NCBI GenBank assembly: GCA_015654475.1
Contig: JAATGV010000012.1
Location: forward strand, 1 to 64,000
Direction: 5' to 3'
Length of the DNA stretch: 64,000 nt
DNA from: Actinomycetales bacterium
GTDB taxonomy: Bacteria > Actinomycetota > Actinomycetes > Actinomycetales > Microbacteriaceae
Made by a program: the position numbers and the translations under genes. Each line of letters starts with the position of its first letter. Position 1 is the first letter of the stretch. Shown here one piece after another: positions 44,339 through 53,032 of this stretch. A model generated the notes under the pieces. That model saw only the letters and a list, made by a program, of their open reading frames with translations. It made no database searches and was not told the DNA's origin.

Positions 44339-45387
44339 CAGCTATCCACCCCCGACCGGGACCGCGACGCAATCGACGAAGCCACGAAGTTCACCACCAG
44401 CGTCATCAAGAACAGGGCCAAGCCGGCTGCCATGAGCGCCGACATGGCGAACTCTGACGCCTCGCCGTACCGAAGCGCGATCAATGACGACACCGAGCTA
44501 GCACCGTTCTGCAAGATGTGCGGTTGGATCACAAATACGGGAGAAATGATCATGTACACGGCGATCGTCTCGCCAAGGGCACGGCCAAGACCAAGCATGC
44601 TTCCGCCAATGATTCCGCCAGCGCCATAAGGCAAGACGACAGAGCGAATCATGCCCCACTTCGTCGAACCCAACGCGAGCGCCCCCTCACGCTCGCCCAC
44701 GGGCGCCTGCGAAAAGACCTCCCGCATGATCGAGGTCATGATGGGAGTGATCATGGCGGCGACAACGATCCCCGCCACAAAGCTCGATGAGGTGAACACG
44801 GTCATGCTGCCAAGCGGATCTGAAGGATCGAATCCTTCGACCGCGAACAAGGGGATCCATCCAAAAGTCGTCGCAAGCCAGCGAGCGATATCGGTCACCG
44901 CGCCTTGCAAAAAGAAAAACCCCCACAAGCCGAACACGACCGACGGGATGGCGGCCATCAGATCCACAAGGGTGATCAGTGCCTTCTTCAGGCGCTCAGG
45001 TGCGTATTCACTGATGTAGAGGGCCGTGGCAACCGATACCGGCAACGCGATCACAATCGCGACAAGCGCGATCAGAACCGTGCCGATCAGAACAGCAGCG
45101 ATGCCAAAGTGACCTGCCCCCGCGTCGGGGTCCCACGAAGAGACCGTGAGAAACGACCACCCAGACACGCTCAACGCCTGCCATGCTCGAATGAGCAGAA
45201 ACAGCCCAACCAGCAACATGATCGCGAGCACGGTGACACCGCCGCCGCGTGAGACGCCGCGAAAGATGCGGTCGCTCAAAGCACGTGACGTGCCGATCGC
45301 GCGGGGAGAATCTACAGACACGGGCCTTCGTGCACCAATCCATGACAGCGAGCCTCGGCGCCTCCGAAGCTTTGCCCACATTGGCAT
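44338..45387 (-). CDS. pstC: Phosphate ABC permease PstC
   Basis: Partner of PstA; 349 residues with six helices and the cytoplasmic loop APVGEREGALALGSTKWGMI. LYISEYAPERLKKALITLVD and AAIPSVVFGLWGFFFLQ are PstC signatures. The start is uncertain: ATG 45387 lacks a ribosome site; GTG 45321 (VDSPRAIG) is an alternative. It is the first gene of the pst operon, and a Pho-box-like direct repeat lies 28-45 bases upstream of ATG 45387. No phoU gene is in the window. Confidence 0.94.
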   Translation of the reverse strand: MPMWAKLRRRRGSLSWIGARRPVSVDSPRAIGTSRALSDRIFRGVSRGGGVTVLAIMLLVGLFLLIRAWQALSVSGWSFLTVSSWDPDAGAGHFGIAAVLIGTVLIALVAIVIALPVSVATALYISEYAPERLKKALITLVDLMAAIPSVVFGLWGFFFLQGAVTDIARWLATTFGWIPLFAVEGFDPSDPLGSMTVFTSSSFVAGIVVAAMITPIMTSIMREVFSQAPVGEREGALALGSTKWGMIRSVVLPYGAGGIIGGSMLGLGRALGETIAVYMIISPVFVIQPHILQNGASSVSSLIALRYGEASEFAMSALMAAGLALFLMTLVVNFVASSIASRSRSGVDS

Positions 45388-45414
45388 GTGAAGACAAAAT
45401 CGACGTGGCTACAT

Positions 45415-45432
45415 GGTTAACACACGGTGACA
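45415..45432 (-). promoter_or_regulatory. Pho-box-like direct repeat upstream of pstC
   Basis: On the minus strand TGTCACC-GTGT-GTTAACC forms two 7-mers at an 11-base period, matching the actinobacterial PhoP unit GTTCACC at 5/7 and 6/7 positions. Its place just upstream of pstC supports phosphate-starvation control by PhoR-PhoP. Confidence 0.5.
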
Positions 45433-45507
45433 TCATGACCTGCGACGCTGGTCATTGCGACCTACCGGCAGGCCGGGACAACCGTGCATCGGCCCCGTGC
45501 GCGCCGC

Positions 45508-47466
45508 CTACCAGATCGCAACGCGCTTGGCCGGGTCCAGCCACAGCCCATCGCCGTCATGCGTGCCGAACGTGTCGTGGAAGACATCGAGGTTACGCAC
45601 GATCTGGTTGCACCGGAACTCGTTCGGCGAGTGCGGGTCAACAGAAAGCAGCCGTACAGCCTCCTCAGGACGACGCTTCTCCGCCCACACGGTCGCCCAG
45701 GACAAAAAGAATCTCTGCGCACCGGTGAGCCCATCGATAACCGGAGGCTGCTCACCGCCGAGCGATGCAACATACGCCTTCCATGCGATGCTCAGCCCGC
45801 CGAGGTCGCCGATGTTTTCGCCGATCGTGAGCGCCCCATTCACCGTGTGTCCTGGTGCCTCGGACGGCTCAAGAGCGTCGTACTGCTCGATGAGCGAATG
45901 CGTAAGCTTCTCGAACGCCTCACGATCCGCATCGGTCCACCAGTTCACCATCGCGCCAGTTCCGTCGAACTTCGAGCCATTGTCATCGAACCCGTGCCCG
46001 ATCTCATGGCCGATCACCGCGCCGATGCCGCCATAATTGGCCGCGTCATCCGCATCCACATAAAAGAAAGGCGGCTGCAGAATGGCTGCAGGAAACACGA
46101 TCTCATTCAGGCTCGGGTTGTAATACGCGTTCACCGTTTGAGGAGTCATCTCCCACTCATCGCGATCAACCGGCTTGCCGATCTTGTCGAGCTCGATGCT
46201 CTGCTGGAAGTCGGCGATCGCTCGACAGTTCGCAATCACGTCGGACGCCGAAAGCTTCAGCGCCGAGTAGTCCCGCCACTTTGACGGAAATCCGATCTTC
46301 GGGGTGAACAAGGCCAGCTTCTCCAAGGCCTTCGCGCGAGTCTCATCGCTCATCCACGTCAATTGTCCGATGCTCTCACGATAGGCGTCGAGCAGGTTCG
46401 CAACCAGCACGTCCATTCGGCGCTTGGCCTCTTGTGGAAAATGCTTGGCCACATACACTTCACCAACTGCCTCGCCAAGCGCGCCCTCAACCATGCTCAC
46501 ACCGCGCTTCCACCGCGGCCGCAGCGTCGGGGTCCCGCTCAGTGTCGTGCCATAGAAAGCGAAGTTCTCATCGACGAAAGCCCGGGAAAGCAACGAGGCC
46601 GAGCCGCTGATGATGCGCAGCGCGAGCCAGTATCGCCACGCCGCCAGATGCTCATCGTCAACGAGGCCGATGATCCCCGCTATCGCGTCCTCCTGCGTGA
46701 CGACGAGCTCGGACAACTTCTCAACAGGAATCGCAGCAGCCTCAAGGTAGCTCGTCCAGTCGAAACCTGGGGTGAGCGCCTCGAATTCGGCGAACGTGCG
46801 CATGTTGTACATGCGCTCCCAATCGCGGCTCGCCACAACATCCCAGTGATGCGACGCGATCTCTGTCTCGAGGTCGAACACGAGCTTCGCACCCTCGGCG
46901 GCTCCGTCGACCCGGGCAAGGGTGAAAATGCGCTCGATGTACGCGACATATGCATCGCGTATCTCAGCAAACGACTCTTCCCGGTAATAGCTCTCATCCG
47001 GCAGCCCGAGGCCGGCTTGCGTCACAAACGCGATATTGCGGTCAGGATCGGCGAAGTCGCCGTTGACGAACAACCCGACGAACCCGCTTGCGCCATACCG
47101 CCACGAACGGCCGGCCACCTCGATAAACTCCGCAACGCTCGCGGCCGATAGCGCCTCAGCCACTTCTGCATCGATGGGCTTCGAGCCACGTGCCTCGATC
47201 GCATCTTCGTCCATGAAGCTCGCATACAGTGCGCCAATATTCTGCTCGATGGGCGATGGCTCGGCCGCCGCGGCAGCCTCTTCGATAATGGTGTGGACGG
47301 CCTTCTCAGACTCTTCCGCAAGCATCAAGAACGTTCCGTAACGGGATCGGTCGTCGGGAATGTGCGTGCGGTCAAGCCACGCGCCATTCGCGTGCCGATA
47401 AAGGTCGTCCTGGGGGCGGATCGCTGGGTTGAGTTCTGAGATGTTGATGCCAGAGGAAGAAGCCAT
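45508..47466 (-). CDS. M13-family metalloendopeptidase (PepO/neprilysin type)
   Basis: A 652-residue zinc endopeptidase for peptides, with no signal sequence. The zinc site is GHEIGHGFDD (about 485-489) with the downstream ligand in GENIGDLGGLSIAW; the substrate motif is NAYYNPSLNEIVFPAAILQ. The N-terminal helical lid starts RPQDDLYRHANGAWLDRTHI, normal for the family, and length is complete. TAGGGT (47473-47478) six bases before ATG indicates a leaderless mRNA. Divergent from the MATE gene. Confidence 0.95.
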   Translation of the reverse strand: MASSSGINISELNPAIRPQDDLYRHANGAWLDRTHIPDDRSRYGTFLMLAEESEKAVHTIIEEAAAAAEPSPIEQNIGALYASFMDEDAIEARGSKPIDAEVAEALSAASVAEFIEVAGRSWRYGASGFVGLFVNGDFADPDRNIAFVTQAGLGLPDESYYREESFAEIRDAYVAYIERIFTLARVDGAAEGAKLVFDLETEIASHHWDVVASRDWERMYNMRTFAEFEALTPGFDWTSYLEAAAIPVEKLSELVVTQEDAIAGIIGLVDDEHLAAWRYWLALRIISGSASLLSRAFVDENFAFYGTTLSGTPTLRPRWKRGVSMVEGALGEAVGEVYVAKHFPQEAKRRMDVLVANLLDAYRESIGQLTWMSDETRAKALEKLALFTPKIGFPSKWRDYSALKLSASDVIANCRAIADFQQSIELDKIGKPVDRDEWEMTPQTVNAYYNPSLNEIVFPAAILQPPFFYVDADDAANYGGIGAVIGHEIGHGFDDNGSKFDGTGAMVNWWTDADREAFEKLTHSLIEQYDALEPSEAPGHTVNGALTIGENIGDLGGLSIAWKAYVASLGGEQPPVIDGLTGAQRFFLSWATVWAEKRRPEEAVRLLSVDPHSPNEFRCNQIVRNLDVFHDTFGTHDGDGLWLDPAKRVAIW

Positions 47467-47472
47467 GGCACA

Positions 47473-47478
47473 ACCCTA
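47473..47478 (-). promoter_or_regulatory. -10 box for the M13 peptidase gene (leaderless)
   Basis: TAGGGT on the minus strand, six bases before the ATG at 47466. Confidence 0.45.
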
Positions 47479-47626
47479 ATAGTCAGTGCTGCATTGAGCA
47501 GACCGTTACGCGTTCGGCAAACAGGTCTCGCCTCACGCACATACGTGCAGCACGGCCGCCCATCCGGCCCCGGCTATCCAAGACCACAAGCACGAAGACG
47601 GCACCAACCACCAAGCAGCGCACCGA

Positions 47627-47632
47627 TAGCAT
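47627..47632 (+). promoter_or_regulatory. -10 box for the MATE gene (leaderless)
   Basis: TAGCAT followed by six bases and GTG at 47639. Confidence 0.5.
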
Positions 47633-47638
47633 CGACAC

Positions 47639-48961
47639 GTGGCAATCCGAAACCCCGTCGACCGTGACATCGCAGCGCTGGCCATCCCAGCACTCGGTGC
47701 ACTCGTCGTCGAACCACTCTTTTTGCTCGCAGACACCGCCATGGTCGGCCACCTCGGCAACACCGCCCTTGCCGCACTTGCCATCGCCGGAACGTTATTG
47801 CAGACCATCGTCGGCGTGATGATCCTTCTCGCCTACGCCACCACGCCCGCGGTGGCTCGTCGCGTCGGTGCGGGGGATATCGCCGGCGCTATCTCGGCTG
47901 GCATCAGCGGAATCTGGCTTGCGCTCGGCCTCGGCGTCTTGCTTCTCGCGGTCGGAATTCTGACCACGCCCTGGCTTGTCAGCCTCTTCACCACCGACAC
48001 CGCTGTCACAGTGCAGGCGCGCAGTTACCTGACCGCATCTCTTTGGGGCATCCCGGCCATGCTCGTCGTCCTCGCCGGCACGGGAATCTTGCGGGGCCTT
48101 CAAGACACCAAAACCACTCTGATCGTCGCGGCGGCGGGTTTCGGGGCAAACATCGTGCTCAACGCCGTACTCATTTACGGCGCACGCCTCGGCGTGGCCG
48201 GTTCGGGGCTTGGCACTGCTCTCGCTCAGTGGGGCATGGCACTGGCGTATCTGATCATCATCGGCCGTCACGCGCGCGCAGCCGGCGCCCGCCGTACACC
48301 CGACCTGCACGATATCGGAGGCACGGCGTCCTCATCGTGGTGGTTGTTCTTGCGCACGGTGAGCTTACGTATCTGCGTGGTGGCCACGGTGTGGGTTGCG
48401 GCGCGCATCGGCCCCACCGAGACCGCCAATTATCAGATCGTTTCCACTTTGTTCACTACGTGTGCCTTTGCCCTCGACGCTCTTGCCATCGCAGCTCAGG
48501 CTCTGATCGGCAAAGTCCGGGGTGAGGGGAATCCCAGCCAGTTGCACGAGCTTGTTCGGCGGCTGATCTGGTGGGGTTGGATCGCTGGCGCCGCGCTTGG
48601 TGTGTTGTTTGCCGCGGTAAGCCCGGTGCTTGGCTTCGTCTTCACAAGTGACGCGGCGGTGCTTACCACTTTGCCTCTGACGATTCTGTTGATGGCGGTC
48701 GGGCTGCCTTTGGCCGGTTTTGTATTCATCCTCGACGGAATCATGATCGGAGCGGAGGACAACCGCTACCTGGCTGGTGCGATGGGGGCAACGGTGCTCG
48801 TTCATGTTGGCGCCCTCGCCCTCGTCTTCGCGAGTGGATGGACGGGGCTCGGTGGCGCCCTCGCCCTTTGGTTCGCGTATGGTTTCGTATTCTTAGGCAC
48901 ACGGGCGGCAACACTTGCCCCACGAGTCGGCCGCCTTTTTGGTCGCACAAAGAGTCTTTGA
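47639..48961 (+). CDS. MATE-family (DinF-like) efflux transporter
   Basis: A 440-residue exporter with twelve predicted membrane helices, of the DinF/NorM superfamily that expels cationic compounds using Na+ or H+. The N-terminus IAALAIPALGALVVEPLFLL and DTAMVGHLGNTALAALAIAG is diagnostic, as is GILRGLQDTKT at mid-protein. GTG start with a leaderless-type promoter. Its codons for EDNRYLAGAMGAT (about residues 374-386) are the protospacer of the newest CRISPR spacer of the same chromosome. Confidence 0.93.
   Translation: MAIRNPVDRDIAALAIPALGALVVEPLFLLADTAMVGHLGNTALAALAIAGTLLQTIVGVMILLAYATTPAVARRVGAGDIAGAISAGISGIWLALGLGVLLLAVGILTTPWLVSLFTTDTAVTVQARSYLTASLWGIPAMLVVLAGTGILRGLQDTKTTLIVAAAGFGANIVLNAVLIYGARLGVAGSGLGTALAQWGMALAYLIIIGRHARAAGARRTPDLHDIGGTASSSWWLFLRTVSLRICVVATVWVAARIGPTETANYQIVSTLFTTCAFALDALAIAAQALIGKVRGEGNPSQLHELVRRLIWWGWIAGAALGVLFAAVSPVLGFVFTSDAAVLTTLPLTILLMAVGLPLAGFVFILDGIMIGAEDNRYLAGAMGATVLVHVGALALVFASGWTGLGGALALWFAYGFVFLGTRAATLAPRVGRLFGRTKSL
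48760..48792 (+). other. Protospacer matched by the resident CRISPR spacer
   Basis: Matches 642-674 at 32 of 33 positions; the sole mismatch (48781) is synonymous. On the strand equal to the crRNA the flanking bases read CCG just before the 32-nt protospacer, and the G equals the variant last base of repeat 674-702. Other repeats end in C, so the usual PAM probably ends in C and this flank may be a poor PAM. Confidence 0.9.
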
Positions 48962-49062
48962 TCGACGGTCTCCCCGCCAGCAGAACGGTGGCCGATGACC
49001 GCGGGTGGCGCGGTCTCCCCCGCGGATCGATTCGAGTAGCCACGTCCGGCGATACGTGGCAA

Positions 49063-49068
49063 TAGACT
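49063..49068 (+). promoter_or_regulatory. -10 box for nucS (leaderless)
   Basis: TAGACT followed by six bases and ATG at 49075. Confidence 0.5.
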
Positions 49069-49074
49069 GAGTCG

Positions 49075-49770
49075 ATGCGTCTTGTCGTTGCCGATTGTTC
49101 CGTGGACTACGCTGGCAGGCTTTCCGCCCATCTGCCTCGCGGCCGTCGAGTGCTTATGCTCAAAAGTGACGGCAGTGTGCTTGTGCATGCTGACGGGGGC
49201 TCGTATAAACCGCTGAATTGGATGAGTCCGCCGTGCACGCTGACCACCATGGAGCCTGACGAAGAGCTCCGTGGGCTCGGCGTGGTAGAGCTATGGCGCG
49301 TGCAGCATGCCAAGACAAACGACCTTCTCGTCATCTCTATTTTCGAGATATTGAGCGACACAAGCCACGAACTCGGCATCGACCCCGGTCTGCTCAAAGA
49401 CGGGGTCGAAGCGCACCTACAGGAGTTGCTCGCCGAACACATCCACACCCTCGGCGAGGGCCACACCCTGGTGCGCCGTGAATATCCGACAGCGATCGGA
49501 CCCGTGGATATTTTGGCTCGCGACGCCTCTGGGGGTGCGGTTGCCGTCGAGATCAAAAGGCGTGGCGACATCGACGGGGTCGAACAGCTCACCCGTTACC
49601 TCGACCTGCTCAACCGCGATCCGCATCTCGCCCCCGTTGTGGGGGTGTTCGCTGCCCAAGAGATCAAACCGCAGGCACGCACGCTCGCCGAAGATCGCGG
49701 CATCCGGTGTCTTGTACTCGACTACGACGAGTTGCGTGGCAACATGACAGAAGACAACCGGCTGTTCTGA
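49075..49770 (+). CDS. nucS: NucS/EndoMS mismatch-specific endonuclease
   Basis: The non-canonical mismatch repair nuclease of Actinomycetota, which lack MutS/MutL. The 231-residue protein has the N-terminal dimerisation domain ([20 protein letters not shown]) and a C-terminal PD-(D/E)xK nuclease with D145 (GPVDILARD), E159 and K161 (VAVEIKRRG). It ends NRLF, consistent with the sliding-clamp-binding tail described for this family. Start at ATG 49075 fits a leaderless promoter. Confidence 0.96.
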   Translation: MRLVVADCSVDYAGRLSAHLPRGRRVLMLKSDGSVLVHADGGSYKPLNWMSPPCTLTTMEPDEELRGLGVVELWRVQHAKTNDLLVISIFEILSDTSHELGIDPGLLKDGVEAHLQELLAEHIHTLGEGHTLVRREYPTAIGPVDILARDASGGAVAVEIKRRGDIDGVEQLTRYLDLLNRDPHLAPVVGVFAAQEIKPQARTLAEDRGIRCLVLDYDELRGNMTEDNRLF

Positions 49771-49799
49771 ATTCGGCGCTGTGTCGCGCGAACACCCGG

Positions 49800-52313
49800 C
49801 TACAGAGTGAGCGTTGCCTCAAGCGGCAGGTCTGTCACCGATGAGCCCACGTGCAGCGTGTAGGCGCCGGTCTCGTACTGCCAGCCGTCGTCCCAGTACG
49901 CGAGGGCGCGCTTCGGCACCGTGATGCTGACCGTGGTCGACTCACCGGCAGCAACGCGCACCGGTGCGAACCCGACGAGCCAGCGCACAGGGCGGTCGAC
50001 GGCAGAGTCCGCGCGAGATGCGTACACCTGTACTACGTGCTTGCCATCCCGTGCGCCAACGTTGGTCACCGTTACCGTCAGCTCGGCGCTTTCCGCGCCG
50101 CCGCTGTCACCCGCGTCCGCGGTCCCGAAGCCCGATACCTCCGCATCGCTCAGCGCCCACTCCGTATAGCCGAGCCCGAATCCGAACTCGTAGGCGGGCG
50201 TGACCCCGGCCTTCAGCCAAGCACGGTACCCGATGTGGATGCCCTCGTCGTAATGCACTTTCCCATCCACCGGGGTGACATTGATGACGGGCACATCCGC
50301 CTCCGCTGCCGGCCAGGTGGTTGGCAGGCGTCCGCCTGGCTCCTTCGAGCCGAACAGGATGTCGGTAAGCGCATTGCCGTACTCCTGTCCACCGAAATAG
50401 GTGAAGAGGATGGCCGACACGTCCTCGCGCCAAGGCAGCAGCACGGGTGAGCCAGAGTTGACGACAACCACAGTGCGTGGATTGACAGCAGCGACGGCGC
50501 GGACCAGATCGTCCTGGCGTCCCGGCAGAGCAAGGGTGGTGCGGTCGAATCCTTCAGATTCGACTCGAGAGTTGGTGCCGACCACAACCAGAGCCACATC
50601 CGCACCGCGCGCAGCCTCGACAGCCTCAGCGATCAGGCTCTCGGGGTCGGAATCGTCAGGCTCAATGCCGAAGCTGATGGACAGCGTGTCTCCGAGCGTG
50701 TTTTCGCCATGCGGTATATCGAACTCGACACGGAAATCGATCGGGACTCCCTCGACCACTTCGACTGGAACAGAGACCGAGGGCGGGGAGAGGAAGGCTG
50801 CGCCAAGATCAGTGCCCACCGCCTCCGACGTCGCCTCGCGCAGAAGGGTGCCATCGACGAAGATGCGGCTGTTGCCCACCGAGGCGAAGCCGAGCATGAT
50901 GGTTCCGGTTTTCTCCGGGGTGTAACGGGTGGAGAACTCGTAGATGTCGGCAACGCCGATGGGCGCATCGCCTCCAAAATAGACCAATGCTGTCGCACGA
51001 CGGTCTTCAGTGAACAGCTCCGCACCGTCAGCGTCAAGAAAACGCACCCGAGCCCCTGGCTCGCCGGTGACTGGGTTCACGATGCGATCCAACGGCAGCT
51101 CGGCGATGCCCTCCTGCACCACCGCTCCGACGGCATAGGTCAGCTCGACATCGCCCGCAGACTGCGCAAGCACTGCGCTGATCGCCTCAAGCGGAGATAC
51201 CACCTTCTCAGGCAGTACAGTGGCGCTGCCACCACCTTGGGTTCGAGCGAAGACGGCATTGTGACCGATGACCGCGACCTTGCTCAGAGTTTCGGTCGAC
51301 CAGGGCAGCTCGGCATTGACGTTGCGCACCAGAACGGAGCCCTCTGCAGCGGCCTCACGCGCGAAGGCGATCCCGTCTTCGACCGTGACAGGGGTAGCGA
51401 CAACAGGATCGAATCCCTCAAGCGCGCCCACTCGGGCGGCGAGGTGGAGCAGGCGCAACACCTTGCGGTCGATTGCTGCCTCGCTGACCGAGCCATCGAG
51501 AACTGCCGCGACGAGCTTCTCGCCCCAGGGCCCATCCGGGCCAGGCATTACCAGATCCTGAGAGAATCTGGCGCTGTTGAGGCTGCGCACGGCGGTCCAG
51601 TCGCTGATAACCACGCCATCGAAGCCCCATTCGGAGTTCAAAGGTGTTTCCAGCAACTCGCTCTCGGTTGCGGTGACGCCGTTGATCGAGTTGTAGGAAC
51701 TCATCACCAGCCAGGCGTGTGAATCGGTAATCGCCTTTTCGAACGCAAGCAGGTAAAGCTCTCGAAGCGCTCGCTCGCTAACCTCGGTGCTTGCGGTGAA
51801 GCGATCGGTCTCGAAGTCATTGGCCACATAGTGCTTCGGGGTGGCACCCACCCCGTTCTTCTGTACACCGGCAACGTAGGCCGCTGCCAGCTCAGCGGTG
51901 AGGACCGGATCCTCGCTGAAAGCTTCGAAGTGGCGTCCGCCTAGTGGGGAGCGATGCAGGTTGATGGTCGGCCCGAGCACAGCGTCGACGCCCTTACGGC
52001 GGGCTTCGACGGCAGATGCGGCCCCGTAGCGTGCGGCGATCCCGACGTCCCAGGAGGAGGACAGCGCTGTGGCCGATGGCAGGTTGAGGGAGGGGCTGCG
52101 CTCATCCCAGACTTCGCCACGCACACCGCTTGGGCCGTCGGAGACAACCATGCGGCGTAACCCGATCTTCTCCATCGGCCAGGTGGACCAGAAGTCGTGA
52201 CCGGTGAGCAGAAGAACCTTCTCTTCCAAAGTGAGTTTGGCGAGCAGAGCATTGAGACGCTCTGGCTCCCCCGAATCCCCGGTCGTATCAGTATGAATGT
52301 CGGTGATGGCCAC
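49800..52313 (-). CDS. Glycoside hydrolase family 3 beta-glucosidase with PA14 domain
   Basis: An 837-residue GH3 enzyme: N-terminal TIM-barrel (LLTGHDFWSTWPMEKIGLRR; nucleophile D238 in VVISDWTAVRS), alpha/beta sandwich (GQEYGNALTDILFGSKEPGG), a PA14-like insert (about 400-540) and a C-terminal fibronectin III-like domain. It should release glucose or a related sugar from the non-reducing end of beta-glycosides. No signal peptide, so cytoplasmic. GGAGG precedes the GTG start. It diverges from the tetR gene across a palindromic operator and belongs with the esterase and MFS genes. Confidence 0.94.
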   Translation of the reverse strand: MAITDIHTDTTGDSGEPERLNALLAKLTLEEKVLLLTGHDFWSTWPMEKIGLRRMVVSDGPSGVRGEVWDERSPSLNLPSATALSSSWDVGIAARYGAASAVEARRKGVDAVLGPTINLHRSPLGGRHFEAFSEDPVLTAELAAAYVAGVQKNGVGATPKHYVANDFETDRFTASTEVSERALRELYLLAFEKAITDSHAWLVMSSYNSINGVTATESELLETPLNSEWGFDGVVISDWTAVRSLNSARFSQDLVMPGPDGPWGEKLVAAVLDGSVSEAAIDRKVLRLLHLAARVGALEGFDPVVATPVTVEDGIAFAREAAAEGSVLVRNVNAELPWSTETLSKVAVIGHNAVFARTQGGGSATVLPEKVVSPLEAISAVLAQSAGDVELTYAVGAVVQEGIAELPLDRIVNPVTGEPGARVRFLDADGAELFTEDRRATALVYFGGDAPIGVADIYEFSTRYTPEKTGTIMLGFASVGNSRIFVDGTLLREATSEAVGTDLGAAFLSPPSVSVPVEVVEGVPIDFRVEFDIPHGENTLGDTLSISFGIEPDDSDPESLIAEAVEAARGADVALVVVGTNSRVESEGFDRTTLALPGRQDDLVRAVAAVNPRTVVVVNSGSPVLLPWREDVSAILFTYFGGQEYGNALTDILFGSKEPGGRLPTTWPAAEADVPVINVTPVDGKVHYDEGIHIGYRAWLKAGVTPAYEFGFGLGYTEWALSDAEVSGFGTADAGDSGGAESAELTVTVTNVGARDGKHVVQVYASRADSAVDRPVRWLVGFAPVRVAAGESTTVSITVPKRALAYWDDGWQYETGAYTLHVGSSVTDLPLEATLTL

Positions 52314-52382
52314 GATGCCTCCAGAGTGCTCAGCGAGAGTACAAATGTGCGGCGGTGCCGCATGGTTTTGATGATAACAAAG

Positions 52383-52405
52383 AAAACCTACTGACAGTAG
52401 GTTTT
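52383..52405. promoter_or_regulatory. Palindromic operator between GH3 and tetR
   Basis: A perfect inverted repeat: AAAACCTACTG at 52383-52393, central A, CAGTAGGTTTT at 52395-52405. Its size and place between divergent GH3 and tetR genes fit the binding site of the adjacent TetR regulator, which would then repress both. Confidence 0.8.
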
Positions 52406-52431
52406 TACTAGGCGTCTTCTGAACTGGGCGT

Positions 52432-52437
52432 TAGCAT
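52432..52437 (+). promoter_or_regulatory. -10 box for tetR (leaderless)
   Basis: TAGCAT followed by six bases and ATG at 52444, 27 bases from the operator palindrome. Confidence 0.5.
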
Positions 52438-52443
52438 CGAGGC

Positions 52444-53031
52444 ATGACTCGTTCCAAGGCCTACCCCAAGGGCGTCGCCAAGCGCGATGAGATATTGCAT
52501 ACCGCACTCGATGTCATCGCCCGCAACGGGTACAGTCGCACTTCGGTTCGCCAGCTCGCGGAGGCCGTCGGGCTTACCAACGCCGGACTACTGCACTATT
52601 TCGAGTCGAAGGAGCATCTGTTCGCCGAGATATTGCGTATGCGCGATGAGGTGGATGCGGAAGCCCAGCGATCACCAGGCACGAGTTCCCTCGACGCCTT
52701 GGTGAGCACCGCGCGCCATAACGCAAAGGTGCCTGGACTCGTCCAGTTATACTCACGGCTGGCCGCCGAGGCGGAGGATCCGGCACACGGCGCTCACGAA
52801 TATTTTCGTGACCGATACGCGAACCTACGGACGAGCGTGGCAGCGAGCATCAGGCAAGAGCAGGAGGCTGGGGCGATCCGCCGCGATGCGGATCCGGAGA
52901 GGCTGGCGAGGCTGATCATCGCGATGGCGGATGGCTTGCAGACCCAATGGCTGATCGACCCGAGCTTCGACATGGCCGCCGAGATCTCCTACCTGATCTC
53001 TCTTGCTGCCGTTCTGCCCGACGAACAATAG
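52444..53031 (+). CDS. TetR-family transcriptional regulator
   Basis: A 195-residue regulator with the TetR N-terminal helix-turn-helix (RDEILHTALDVIARNGYSRT, then SVRQLAEAVGLTNAGLLHYF) and a helical ligand-binding domain. Located divergent from the GH3 gene with the palindrome between, it probably senses a glycoside or its aglycone and controls the cluster. Its stop lies next to the convergent esterase gene. Confidence 0.94.
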   Translation: MTRSKAYPKGVAKRDEILHTALDVIARNGYSRTSVRQLAEAVGLTNAGLLHYFESKEHLFAEILRMRDEVDAEAQRSPGTSSLDALVSTARHNAKVPGLVQLYSRLAAEAEDPAHGAHEYFRDRYANLRTSVAASIRQEQEAGAIRRDADPERLARLIIAMADGLQTQWLIDPSFDMAAEISYLISLAAVLPDEQ

Positions 53032-53032
53032 G

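Noticed and set aside
45484-47151. Long plus-strand frames (over 250 codons) opposite the M13 peptidase
   Set aside because: Antisense shadows of a well-supported GC-rich gene; their sequence is rich in Arg/His and matches no family.
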